Below are positions 26,224 to 33,430 of a stretch of 64,000 nucleotides of DNA, in pieces. Below the pieces are notes generated by a model. That model searched no databases. It saw only the letters and a list, made by a program, of their open reading frames with translations, and was not told the origin of the DNA. Each line of letters begins with the position of its first letter. Position 1 is the stretch's first letter. This DNA comes from an uncultured Peptococcaceae bacterium. GTDB taxonomy: Bacteria; Bacillota; Peptococcia; Peptococcales; Peptococcaceae. Where the stretch lies: NCBI GenBank assembly GCA_910585405.1, contig CAJUDO010000007.1, positions 1-64,000 of the forward strand, in the 5' to 3' direction. The position numbers were made by a program, and so were the translations under genes.

Positions 26224-26446
26224 ACTTGTAAAGGCAAACGAAGAAATTGCCAAAAAAGTTGTGGACACATATGAGAAAATTGAGGATACTGTCGTCGGCA
26301 GCTATACGAAGATTGAAGATGCTGTAGTTGCCAGTTACACAAAGGTTGAGGATGCCTTCGTCGGTCGCTATCTCACTAGAGATGGAGAGACGGTAGAGGA
26401 GGCAAAGGCTCGTTTAAAAGATAACACAACAGCCTTTAAAAAATAA
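26210..26446 (+). CDS. small hendecad-repeat amphipathic protein
   Basis: 78 residues built around three consecutive 11-residue repeats (YEKIEDTVVGS, YTKIEDAVVAS, YTKVEDAFVGR), followed by a tail, YLTRDGETVEEAKARL. Hendecads predict a long amphipathic or coiled-coil helix with a Val/Ile/Tyr face. Small proteins with this KIED-type repeat are widespread in Firmicutes but uncharacterised. AGAGGAGGAAG precedes ATG 26210, which lies inside the 3' end of the membrane gene (14-nt overlap), making this a coupled third gene of the operon. Confidence 0.75.
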   Translation: MAQSKLVKANEEIAKKVVDTYEKIEDTVVGSYTKIEDAVVASYTKVEDAFVGRYLTRDGETVEEAKARLKDNTTAFKK

Positions 26447-26551
26447 AGCAGATGTGTTTTGATACAGAGGCGGCAATAGGAAAATGTCGCTAGGTGATTT
26501 CTTAATGGGAAGTTCACATATTAAGTGTTTTTAATATAGTGTTGTTTTATG

Positions 26552-26586
26552 ACGTTCGGATGGCTTTGTGCTGTGCGGACGTTTTT
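26552..26586 (+). terminator. rho-independent terminator
   Basis: ACGTTCG (26552-26558) pairs with CGGACGT (26576-26582, one G-U), followed by TTTTT. It ends the three-gene module. The surrounding gap 26447-26684 has no other feature. Confidence 0.75.
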
Positions 26587-26684
26587 ATATTTTGACAAAA
26601 AATATTGTCAACCCCAGCGAGACGAGTATTTTTTGCTGTGATGTTGGCCGTGTGGCTGTTTCAAAACTCATTCTTCTAGCAAAA

Positions 26685-26723
26685 TAGGTAGGTGATAGGC
26701 TCAGCTTATCACCTACTTTTTAG
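26685..26723. terminator. rho-independent terminator of the HxlR gene
   Basis: GTAGGTGATA (26688-26697) pairs with TATCACCTAC (26707-26716), a perfect 10-bp stem. It is followed by TTTTT on the plus strand and preceded by AAAA, so it also works for the minus-strand HxlR gene ending at 26729. Confidence 0.85.
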
Positions 26724-26728
26724 TACTT

Positions 26729-27064
26729 TTATACCATGCGGTGGTTTTCGCCCCAGTCGCACATTGCGTCCAATATGGGAATGAGAGATTTTCCCCGTTC
26801 TGTTAAACTGTATTCCACTTTGGGCGGAATTTGCGGATATTCTTCTCGGTGAACAAGATTATCTGCTTCTAATTCTTTTAGCGTAACACTTAATGTTTTG
26901 TAAGAAATGGTACCTATATATTTTTTCAGTTCGTTAAAGCGAACAGTTCCAAACCCCATCAAAGCATAAAGGATAAACATTTTATACTTTCCTTGAATCA
27001 GAGACATTGTATAATTAAAACCTGTTTCTTCCAGCTTGGCGTCTTTAATACACTCTATGCTCAT
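26729..27064 (-). CDS. HxlR-family transcriptional regulator
   Basis: 111-residue winged helix protein: GKYKMFILYALMGFGTVRF, then the helix-turn-helix ELKKYIGTISYKTLSVTLKEL in parts, then the wing PPKVEYSLTERGKSLIP. A cysteine at residue 5 is in the position often used for redox sensing in HxlR/HypR-type proteins. It is divergent from a set of flavin-dependent reductases, which suggests it senses quinones, aldehydes or oxidants and controls them. AAAGGAG precedes the ATG. Confidence 0.9.
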   Translation of the reverse strand: MSIECIKDAKLEETGFNYTMSLIQGKYKMFILYALMGFGTVRFNELKKYIGTISYKTLSVTLKELEADNLVHREEYPQIPPKVEYSLTERGKSLIPILDAMCDWGENHRMV

Positions 27065-27081
27065 TTTACACTCTCCTTTTG

Positions 27082-27109
27082 GTAAGTATCAAACATTAGT
27101 GTAAGTATC
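27082..27109. promoter_or_regulatory. direct repeats in HxlR/flavoprotein control region
   Basis: GTAAGTATC occurs at 27082-27090 and again at 27101-27109, 19 bp apart, with the related GTACTT at 27123-27128. The spacing of about two helical turns and the position between divergent genes suggest a binding site for the HxlR protein. Confidence 0.5.
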
Positions 27110-27207
27110 GTACCTAAATGTGCGTACTTGTTTTTATTCTTATTCTTGCTATGATTATAATATCGGCAACGGGGAAAGTCAATCCCGTAGAATTGGAGGA
27201 AGATTAT

Positions 27208-27753
27208 ATGAGTAAGAAAATTGTAGTGATTACCGGAAGCTCTCGAAAAAATGGAAATAGCTTTGCAATGACGGAGGCTTTTATCAAGGCGGCAGAAGCA
27301 AAGGGGCATAGTGTCACCCGCTTTGATGCGGCGATGAAAAATGTTGGCGGCTGTCATGCCTGTGAAACCTGTTTTAAGACAGGAAAAGCGTGCTCCTTTG
27401 ACGATGATTTTAATACCATAGCTCCGGCTATTCTGGAAGCGGATGCAGTGGTCTTCACCACGCCTGTCTACTGGTATTCCATTCCTGCACAGCTCAAAGG
27501 AGTCATTGATAAGCTGTTTTCTTTCTGTGTTGCAGGCAAGGATATTGAGGGCAAGGAATGTGCCTTGATCGCCTGCTGTGAGGAAAACGATTTGTCTGTA
27601 ATGGACGGTGTCCGCATTCCTGTGGAGCGCTCCGCCGCTTTGATGAAATGGAACATGGTTGGCGAGGTGCTGATTCCCGGCGTGTTGAACGCAGGCGATA
27701 TTGAAAAAACGGACGGCTGCAAACAGGCTGCTGCGCTGGCAGAAAAGATTTGA
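27208..27753 (+). CDS. NADPH-dependent FMN reductase / flavodoxin-fold protein
   Basis: 181 residues. The FMN phosphate loop GSSRKNGNSFAMTEAFI follows the first strand (KKIVVITGSSR). GGCHACETCFKTGKACSFDDDF is the Cys-rich insert of the iron-sulfur-flavoprotein-like family in two parts, and FTTPVYWYSIPAQLKGVIDK is the flavin-contact helix. Cysteines C-x2-C and C-x5-C may hold a cluster or act in redox. ATG 27208 has TTGGAGGAAG upstream. Probable quinone, azo or metal reductase; first gene of the HxlR-divergent operon. Confidence 0.9.
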   Translation: MSKKIVVITGSSRKNGNSFAMTEAFIKAAEAKGHSVTRFDAAMKNVGGCHACETCFKTGKACSFDDDFNTIAPAILEADAVVFTTPVYWYSIPAQLKGVIDKLFSFCVAGKDIEGKECALIACCEENDLSVMDGVRIPVERSAALMKWNMVGEVLIPGVLNAGDIEKTDGCKQAAALAEKI

Positions 27754-27773
27754 GAGAAAGGGTGAAGCAAGCT

Positions 27774-28325
27774 ATGGCAAAGAACATTGTGATATTAAAT
27801 GGTAGCCCCCGCAGAAAAGGGAACACTTCCGCGTTAGTTCAAAAGTTTACAGAAGGTACGGAAAGCGTTGGAAACAAGGTTACTGAATTTTTCCTTGATA
27901 GAATGGAGATTCATGGTTGTAAAGGCTGTTTTGGCGGTCATAGCAGTCGGGAATGTCCCTGCGTGCAAAAGGACGATATGTCGCAGATCTATCCTGCTGT
28001 TAAGGCGTGTGACGTGGTTGTTCTGGCAACGCCCTTATATTATTGGAATATGAGCGGACAGCTCAGAACGGCAATTGACCGTCTGTTTGCGCTGGAAGAA
28101 GGGGACGGCAATTTGCTCCGGGGACACGACAGAGCCGGCGCACTTTTGATGGCGGCTGAAGGGAACGGTTTTGAGGACGTCCTGACCTATTATGATCACC
28201 TGATGACACATTTAAATTGGAAAAATCTCGGTCATGTTCTTGCAGGGGGCAATGGAGATATAGGCGATATCCTTGGCAAAGCCCAACTGGAGCAAGCCTA
28301 TGAGCTAGGAAAATCTATTCAGTAG
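27774..28325 (+). CDS. NADPH-dependent FMN reductase / flavodoxin-fold protein (second copy)
   Basis: 183 residues, homologous in layout to the preceding gene: LNGSPRRKGNTSALVQKF loop, a Cys-rich insert GCKGCFGGHSSRECPC, and LATPLYYWNMSGQLRTAIDR. The two are probably paralogues from an old duplication. AAAGGGTG lies before ATG 27774. A flavin reductase gene follows after 23 nt, so the three likely act on related substrates. Confidence 0.9.
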   Translation: MAKNIVILNGSPRRKGNTSALVQKFTEGTESVGNKVTEFFLDRMEIHGCKGCFGGHSSRECPCVQKDDMSQIYPAVKACDVVVLATPLYYWNMSGQLRTAIDRLFALEEGDGNLLRGHDRAGALLMAAEGNGFEDVLTYYDHLMTHLNWKNLGHVLAGGNGDIGDILGKAQLEQAYELGKSIQ

Positions 28326-28348
28326 ACAACAGAAGGGAAGGAAGTATT

Positions 28349-28855
28349 ATGAACAAAATCAATTTATCACAGGCTGCACGCTTTACCTCTCCCAATCCGG
28401 TGACAGTAGTGTGCACTCAAAAACCAGACGGCTCCACCAATCTTGCCACCGTATCCTGGTGGACCTATCTTTCGTTTCATCCGAACATGATTGCGTATGC
28501 AATGGCCAAGACCTCTTATAGCGGAGAGATGGTGCGGAACAACAAAAAAGTCATTCTTACAATTCCGGGAGCAGAAATCGCCGAAGCTGTGATGGGGTGT
28601 GGTAGCACTACAGGCAGAAATACCGATAAAGCAGAAAAATTTGGCATCGAACTCACAGAAGTAGAAAACAGTGCAATCAAAATTCCCGTTCACAGCTGTG
28701 TGGCAATTCAGTGCAGCTTGAAAGAATACCATGAAGTAGGTGATCATTATCTATATATTTGTGATGTGGAACAGGTTTACGGAAATGCTGATGAAGAGGC
28801 TTTGTTTGCCTGGAATGGCTATGGAGAAATCGCTCCTGCTAAACAGAGCGTGTAA
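28349..28855 (+). CDS. flavin reductase family protein
   Basis: 168 residues with the split-barrel flavin reductase fold (DIM6/NTAB family): NPVTVVCTQKPDGSTNLATV, SFHPNMIAYAMAKTSYSGEM (binding loop), KKVILTIPG. Such proteins reduce free FMN/FAD or hold FMN as a small flavoprotein. GGGAAGGAAG precedes the ATG. Last gene of the HxlR-linked operon. The 213-nt gap behind it has only a weak AGGC/GCCT hairpin (28964-28974) followed by Ts. Confidence 0.9.
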   Translation: MNKINLSQAARFTSPNPVTVVCTQKPDGSTNLATVSWWTYLSFHPNMIAYAMAKTSYSGEMVRNNKKVILTIPGAEIAEAVMGCGSTTGRNTDKAEKFGIELTEVENSAIKIPVHSCVAIQCSLKEYHEVGDHYLYICDVEQVYGNADEEALFAWNGYGEIAPAKQSV

Positions 28856-29068
28856 TGGAAGGGATATAGTATAACATATCACTTTAATAAAAAGTAAGAG
28901 CTATTGCAATTCTGTACACATTTTATTTTGATATGGTCAATCAAGTAGAATATTTTTCCCAATAGGCAAAGCCTTTTTATTTGCGGAATTCTTTCTCAAA
29001 ACAGCAAGATATATGAAGAGGAAAACAGAATATTGTGCTATTATGTAGGGAGAAAGGAGGGCGTCGCA

Positions 29069-29950
29069 ATGGAGCGCAATATTAGAAATGTCATGGCGGT
29101 GATTGACTTTATCGAGAGCCACTTATGCGAGAAGCTGGAGCTGGAAACTGTTGCAAAGGGCGTGCAGTATTCCAAATATCATCTGCATCGCATGTTTGCA
29201 GAGACGGTTGGTCTGACAATTCATGATTATGTACGGCGCCGCCAGTTGACCGAAGCCGCCAAGCTGCTTGTTTTCTCTGACAAACCGATTCTGGAAATTG
29301 CTTTGTCTGCGGGTTATGAGAGCCAACAGTCTTTTACGGATAGCTTCAAAGCTATGTACAAAAAGTCTCCCGGAGCGTATAGAGCAGAAAAAGCGTTTTA
29401 TCCTTTGCAGCTAAGATATATTTTGCAGGAGAACCAGATAAGTCTGAAGGAAAATCGTTGGCAGGAGAAAATTGTTTTAGCCACGGAAGAGGACATTCCC
29501 CAGTGGATGGAACTGGTTCATCTTGTCATTGATGGGTTTCCCCATTTGGATGAACAAGAATACCTTGGGCAATTAGAAATGTATATCAAAAATGGATGGG
29601 CATTGATTTTGAAAAATAGAGATACTGCAGTGGGAATTATGGCTTTACAGGAACAAACGGGAAGTATTGATTTCTTCGGAGTGCATCCGCAGTATCGAAA
29701 CTGCGGCATCACAAAAGCCTTTTGCGACAAGGCGCTGCATGAACTCACCCAGGCTGCACAGCTCAGTGTCACAACTTTTCGGGCGGGTGACAAAGCAGAC
29801 ACTGGATATCGTCAAATCTGGAAAAGCCTTGGCTTTACCCAGGCAGAGCTGTTAGTCGAGTTTGGCTATCCGACACAGCGTTTCATATTACCAAAGCCGG
29901 AACATCTCACTGTGCAGGCAGAAAAATTGGAGACTGGAGAATATGCATGA
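29069..29950 (+). CDS. AraC-type regulator fused to a GNAT acetyltransferase domain
   Basis: 293 residues. The N-terminal part (about 1-105) is an AraC/XylS DNA-binding domain with both helix-turn-helix motifs (YSKYHLHRMFAETVGLTIHD and ILEIALSAGYESQQSFTDSF). The C-terminal part (about 130-275) is a GNAT fold with VHPQYRNCGITKAFCDKAL as the acetyl-CoA loop, although the usual Q/R-x-x-G-x-G/A motif is degenerate. It may sense acetyl-CoA-type ligands or act on a drug. The MATE exporter starts inside its last codons, so it probably regulates that pump. GAAAGGAGGG sets ATG 29069. Confidence 0.9.
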   Translation: MERNIRNVMAVIDFIESHLCEKLELETVAKGVQYSKYHLHRMFAETVGLTIHDYVRRRQLTEAAKLLVFSDKPILEIALSAGYESQQSFTDSFKAMYKKSPGAYRAEKAFYPLQLRYILQENQISLKENRWQEKIVLATEEDIPQWMELVHLVIDGFPHLDEQEYLGQLEMYIKNGWALILKNRDTAVGIMALQEQTGSIDFFGVHPQYRNCGITKAFCDKALHELTQAAQLSVTTFRAGDKADTGYRQIWKSLGFTQAELLVEFGYPTQRFILPKPEHLTVQAEKLETGEYA

Positions 29951-31289
29951 CATCCGGCAAAAGGAAACGCCTCTGGCGCAGAATTTTACGCTAAAGTCCT
30001 TGCTGTACTTTGCCTTTCCGACGATGCTTATGATGTTGTTCATGGGTTTCTATACCTTTGTTGACACGGTTTTCGTGGCGCGGTTTGTAGACACCAATGC
30101 ACTGTCTGCCCTGAATATCGTTTGTCCTGTGATCAATTTACTCGTAGGGGTGGGGACCATGCTTGCCACAGGCGGCAGTGCCATTGTAGCCCGCAAAATG
30201 GGGGCAGGAGAATCTGTGAGAGCGTCGCAGGATTTTACGCTGATTATCTGTGCAGGTGGTCTGTTGGGCGTATTGCTTGCAGTTTTGGGCATAGTATTTA
30301 TCGACAGGATTGTTTGGGCGTTGGGGGCGAGCAATGTGTTGTTTCCCTATTGCCGGGAATATCTTTTTGTTCTGCTGCTGTTTACACCTGCCAGCATATT
30401 GCAGGTACTTTTTCAAAATTTACTGGTGACAGCGGGGCGTCCAGAACTAGGTATGGCGCTGGGTGTAAGCGCGGGAATCACCAATATTTTATTGGACTAC
30501 GTGTTTATGGTGCCTTTACAGATGGGGATAAAAGGCACTGCATTGGGCACGGGAATCGGTTATCTGATACCAACAATAGCAGGTGTATGGTTCTTTGGGC
30601 AGCAAAAGGGCAGCTTATATTTTCGGAAACCTGTCCTGGACAGCTCAGTGTTGGTGAAAAGTTGTACCAATGGTTTTTCGGAAATGGTGAGTCAGGCAGC
30701 GACAGCGGTTACCACTTTTCTTTTTAATGGGACGATGCTGGCACTGCTTGGCGAGGACGGCGTTGCGGCAATCACAATCCTGATCTATACACAGTTTTTA
30801 TTGTCTTCTCTCTACATAGGATTTTCTATGGGCGTCGCTCCAGTACTCAGTTATCACTATGGAAAGCAAGATTGGGAACAGCTAAAGAGTGTATTTTCTC
30901 TCTCAATGCGCTTTGTCCTCTTTGCTTCTGTTATCGTTTTTGTGATAGCCTTTTGGTTTGGTCCGTCGTTGGTGCAAATTTTTTCAGCAAAAGGAACGTC
31001 CCTTTATGAAATCGCGCAAAATGGTTTTTCGATGTTCTCCATTAGTTTTCTGTTTTGCGGACTGAATATTTTTATCTCTGCGGCATTTACAGCATTATCA
31101 AATGGAAAGCTTTCCGCTTGTCTGTCCTTTCTGCGGACGTTTGGATTAATTACGGTGCTGCTGTTTATACTGCCGCATTTTTGGGGTGTGATAGGTGTAT
31201 GGCTTGCGGTACCTGTAGCGGAGTTACTTACCATGCTTGTAGCGGTAATTTTTCTGGTGCAGAACCGGGAGAGGTATTATTATGCATAG
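29943..31289 (+). CDS. MATE family efflux transporter
   Basis: 448 residues, 12 predicted membrane segments in two related halves (FAFPTMLMMLFMGFYTFVDT in the first; NGFSEMVSQAATAVTTFLFN in the second). Typical MATE features are VDTVFVARFVDTNALSALN and GTMLATGGSAIVARKMG. It exports cationic drugs or metabolites using Na+ or H+. ATG 29943 overlaps the end of the AraC-GNAT gene by 8 nt, so the two are co-translated. Confidence 0.93.
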   Translation: MHDIRQKETPLAQNFTLKSLLYFAFPTMLMMLFMGFYTFVDTVFVARFVDTNALSALNIVCPVINLLVGVGTMLATGGSAIVARKMGAGESVRASQDFTLIICAGGLLGVLLAVLGIVFIDRIVWALGASNVLFPYCREYLFVLLLFTPASILQVLFQNLLVTAGRPELGMALGVSAGITNILLDYVFMVPLQMGIKGTALGTGIGYLIPTIAGVWFFGQQKGSLYFRKPVLDSSVLVKSCTNGFSEMVSQAATAVTTFLFNGTMLALLGEDGVAAITILIYTQFLLSSLYIGFSMGVAPVLSYHYGKQDWEQLKSVFSLSMRFVLFASVIVFVIAFWFGPSLVQIFSAKGTSLYEIAQNGFSMFSISFLFCGLNIFISAAFTALSNGKLSACLSFLRTFGLITVLLFILPHFWGVIGVWLAVPVAELLTMLVAVIFLVQNRERYYYA

Positions 31290-31308
31290 ACAATAGCTTT
31301 TCAGATTG

Positions 31309-31344
31309 TGCGGCGGTTTTGAACAAACAAAGCTGCCGTTTTTT
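31309..31344 (+). terminator. rho-independent terminator after the MATE gene
   Basis: CGGCGGTT (31311-31318) pairs with AGCTGCCG (31331-31338, two G-U), followed by TTTTTT. Confidence 0.8.
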
Positions 31345-31483
31345 CTCAAAAATCTTGTGATTTGGAGTTTAATACTATTTTTGCCGTATGGATGATACAA
31401 TCGTTTTAACCGAACAGGATGAGTAGATTATGCCAAATTGGCTGGTGATGTAAAGAAAACATGGTTTCTTTAAGGTAACTATA

Positions 31484-31497
31484 GCACAATATTGTGC
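31484..31497. promoter_or_regulatory. 14-bp perfect palindrome upstream of macrodomain gene
   Basis: GCACAAT-ATTGTGC, a perfect dyad about 90 nt before the macrodomain start codon. It could be an operator for the macrodomain-SirTM operon. The rest of the 31345-31584 gap has no gene. Confidence 0.4.
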
Positions 31498-31584
31498 GTA
31501 CTTCACAGAGCAGGCGGACGCTGATACAATGTAACCAATGGGAATAATGTTTTCCATGCCGAGAATAGAAAAGAGGTTGTAATA

Positions 31585-32364
31585 ATGAATCAGCAGCAAC
31601 GAAGGGAAATCTTAATTGAAGCGCTTTTGAAAGAAAGGGGCGCCTGTCATGAAATAGAGATTCCTAAATCTCCAGAAGAACAAAAGGTTCTTTTGCGCGG
31701 ACTTATGAATATTCGCCTGCCGAAGGAGATAGATAAAAATTTTTTAAAAATTCAAGATGCCTATTTACAGGAGGAAATAAAGCAAAAGGGAATCACAGAT
31801 GCAAATGAACTTGTACCTATTCGGGATTGCTTCTATCTTTGGCAGGGGGATATCACCACGTTACGCTGTGACGCCATTGTCAATGCGGCGAATAGTGGGC
31901 TGACCGGTTGCTATATTCCCAATCATCGTTGTATTGACAACTGCATTCATAGTTTCGCGGGTATAGAATTACGCCTTGCCTGCGATAAGCTGATAAAGGC
32001 GCAGGGTTATGAGGAACCTGTCGGGCAGGCAAAGATTACCCCTGCCTATAATTTGCCTTGCGATTATATTTTGCATACAGTAGAACCGATTGTTGTGGGG
32101 AATCTCACAGAGGACGATTGTAGATTGTTGAATTCTTGCTATCGTTCCTGTCTACAATTGGCACAGCAAAAGGGATTGGAGAGTATAGCCTTTTGTTGTA
32201 TTTCGACAGGGGAATTTCATTTTCCACAGGAAAAAGCTGCTGAGATTGCCTTTTCTGCTGTAAAAGAATTTATGCGGACAAAAACGAGTATTAAGAAGGT
32301 GATTTTTAATGTGTTCAAGGATTGGGACAGAGAAATCTACAGAAGCGTACTGGCAGAAAATTGA
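31585..32364 (+). CDS. zinc-containing macrodomain protein (SirTM partner)
   Basis: 259 residues. A helical N-terminal region (about 1-75) precedes a macrodomain that starts at LWQGDITTLRCDAIVNAANS (ADP-ribose-binding loops) and continues with GCYIPNHRCIDNCIHSFAG. That Cys/His-rich stretch is the zinc-coordinating insertion known from macrodomains linked to class M sirtuins in Staphylococcus and Streptococcus. These enzymes remove ADP-ribose from proteins. Two later loops (VGQAKITPAYNL, FCCISTGEFHFP) complete the pocket. The SirTM gene starts inside its 3' end, giving a writer-eraser pair. Confidence 0.9.
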   Translation: MNQQQRREILIEALLKERGACHEIEIPKSPEEQKVLLRGLMNIRLPKEIDKNFLKIQDAYLQEEIKQKGITDANELVPIRDCFYLWQGDITTLRCDAIVNAANSGLTGCYIPNHRCIDNCIHSFAGIELRLACDKLIKAQGYEEPVGQAKITPAYNLPCDYILHTVEPIVVGNLTEDDCRLLNSCYRSCLQLAQQKGLESIAFCCISTGEFHFPQEKAAEIAFSAVKEFMRTKTSIKKVIFNVFKDWDREIYRSVLAEN

Positions 32365-33175
32365 ACGGCTTAGGATGGAGCTCTTGCAGGCGGATGCTGT
32401 GGTAATCGGTGCCGGTTCTGGTCTTTCTGCGGCAGCAGGTTTTACGTATAGTGGCGAGCGCTTTGAAAAATATTTTGGAGATTTTGCTGTCAAGTATGGA
32501 ATCGGAGACATGTATTCTGGTGGATTTTATCCCTATGCAACTTTAGCAGAATATTGGGCATGGTGGAGCCGCCAAATCTATTATAATCGCTATGTAGACA
32601 TTCCTGAGCCAGTGTATGAGAAATTACTGGAATTAATAAAAGACAGAGATTATTTTGTACTCACCACGAATGTTGATCATTGTTTTCAAAAAGTGGGATT
32701 TGCCAAAGAAAGATTGTTTTATACGCAAGGTGATTATGGTTTGTGGCAATGCGCAGAGCCCTGCCATGAGGAAACTTATGACAATGAAGCTGTTGTGCGG
32801 CAGATGATTGCAGCGCAAAAAAATATGAGCGTTCCTGAAGAGCTCATTCCCTACTGTCCCAAGTGCGGGAAGCCGATGACCATGAATTTGCGTTGTGATG
32901 ATACTTTTGTGGAGGATCAGGGTTGGCGCAAGGGGTCAGAGCGTTATCGAAATTTTATTCAGAGGCAGGAAAATAGGCGCGTGTTATTTTGGGAATTAGG
33001 CGTGGGGATGAACACGCCGGGCATCATCAAATATCCTTTCTGGCAGATGACAGCGAAGAATCCAAACGCGATCTATGCCTGTATTAATTATGGTGAGGCT
33101 TACGCGCCGACAGAAATTGTAGAACAATCAATTTGTCTTAACGGAGAGCTGGGCAAAATTTTGAGAGATTTATAA
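32309..33175 (+). CDS. class M sirtuin (SirTM), predicted protein ADP-ribosyltransferase
   Basis: 288 residues of Sir2 fold. GAGSGLSAAAGFTYSGERF is the NAD-binding start, in family form, and LTTNVDHCFQKVGF corresponds to the TQNID motif. The position of the deacetylase catalytic His is Gln here (FYTQGDYGLWQC), as expected for SirTM enzymes, which transfer ADP-ribose. Four zinc cysteines are in CAEPC and CPKC. AAGGTGA precedes ATG 32309, overlapping the macrodomain gene by 56 nt. Known SirTMs modify a lipoylated GcvH-like protein encoded nearby together with a lipoate ligase; neither gene is present here. Confidence 0.9.
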   Translation: MCSRIGTEKSTEAYWQKIERLRMELLQADAVVIGAGSGLSAAAGFTYSGERFEKYFGDFAVKYGIGDMYSGGFYPYATLAEYWAWWSRQIYYNRYVDIPEPVYEKLLELIKDRDYFVLTTNVDHCFQKVGFAKERLFYTQGDYGLWQCAEPCHEETYDNEAVVRQMIAAQKNMSVPEELIPYCPKCGKPMTMNLRCDDTFVEDQGWRKGSERYRNFIQRQENRRVLFWELGVGMNTPGIIKYPFWQMTAKNPNAIYACINYGEAYAPTEIVEQSICLNGELGKILRDL

Positions 33176-33191
33176 ATTGTGAATATCATGG

Positions 33192-33246
33192 AACCCCTAA
33201 GGCATGCGTTGAAATGATGATCAGCGTTTTATTAGGGGTTTTTGTT
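33192..33246 (+). terminator. rho-independent terminator of the SirTM operon
   Basis: AACCCCTAA (33192-33200) pairs with TTAGGGGTT (33232-33240) across a 31-nt loop, followed by a run of T. Confidence 0.75.
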
Positions 33247-33430
33247 GCAAAGAAAATTTTGGTGAAAATGGGCAATTCGCTATAGCAAAGGAAATAGTCG
33301 GAGCGCTCATAATTAGAGACTGTGAAATTATTTTGGTGGTGTTGAAAAAGTTTAGAGTTGTTTTTCTCAGCAGGCTGTGATACTGTAAAATAATAATGAA
33401 ATTAATTGCGATAAGGTGCGTGACAGAACT

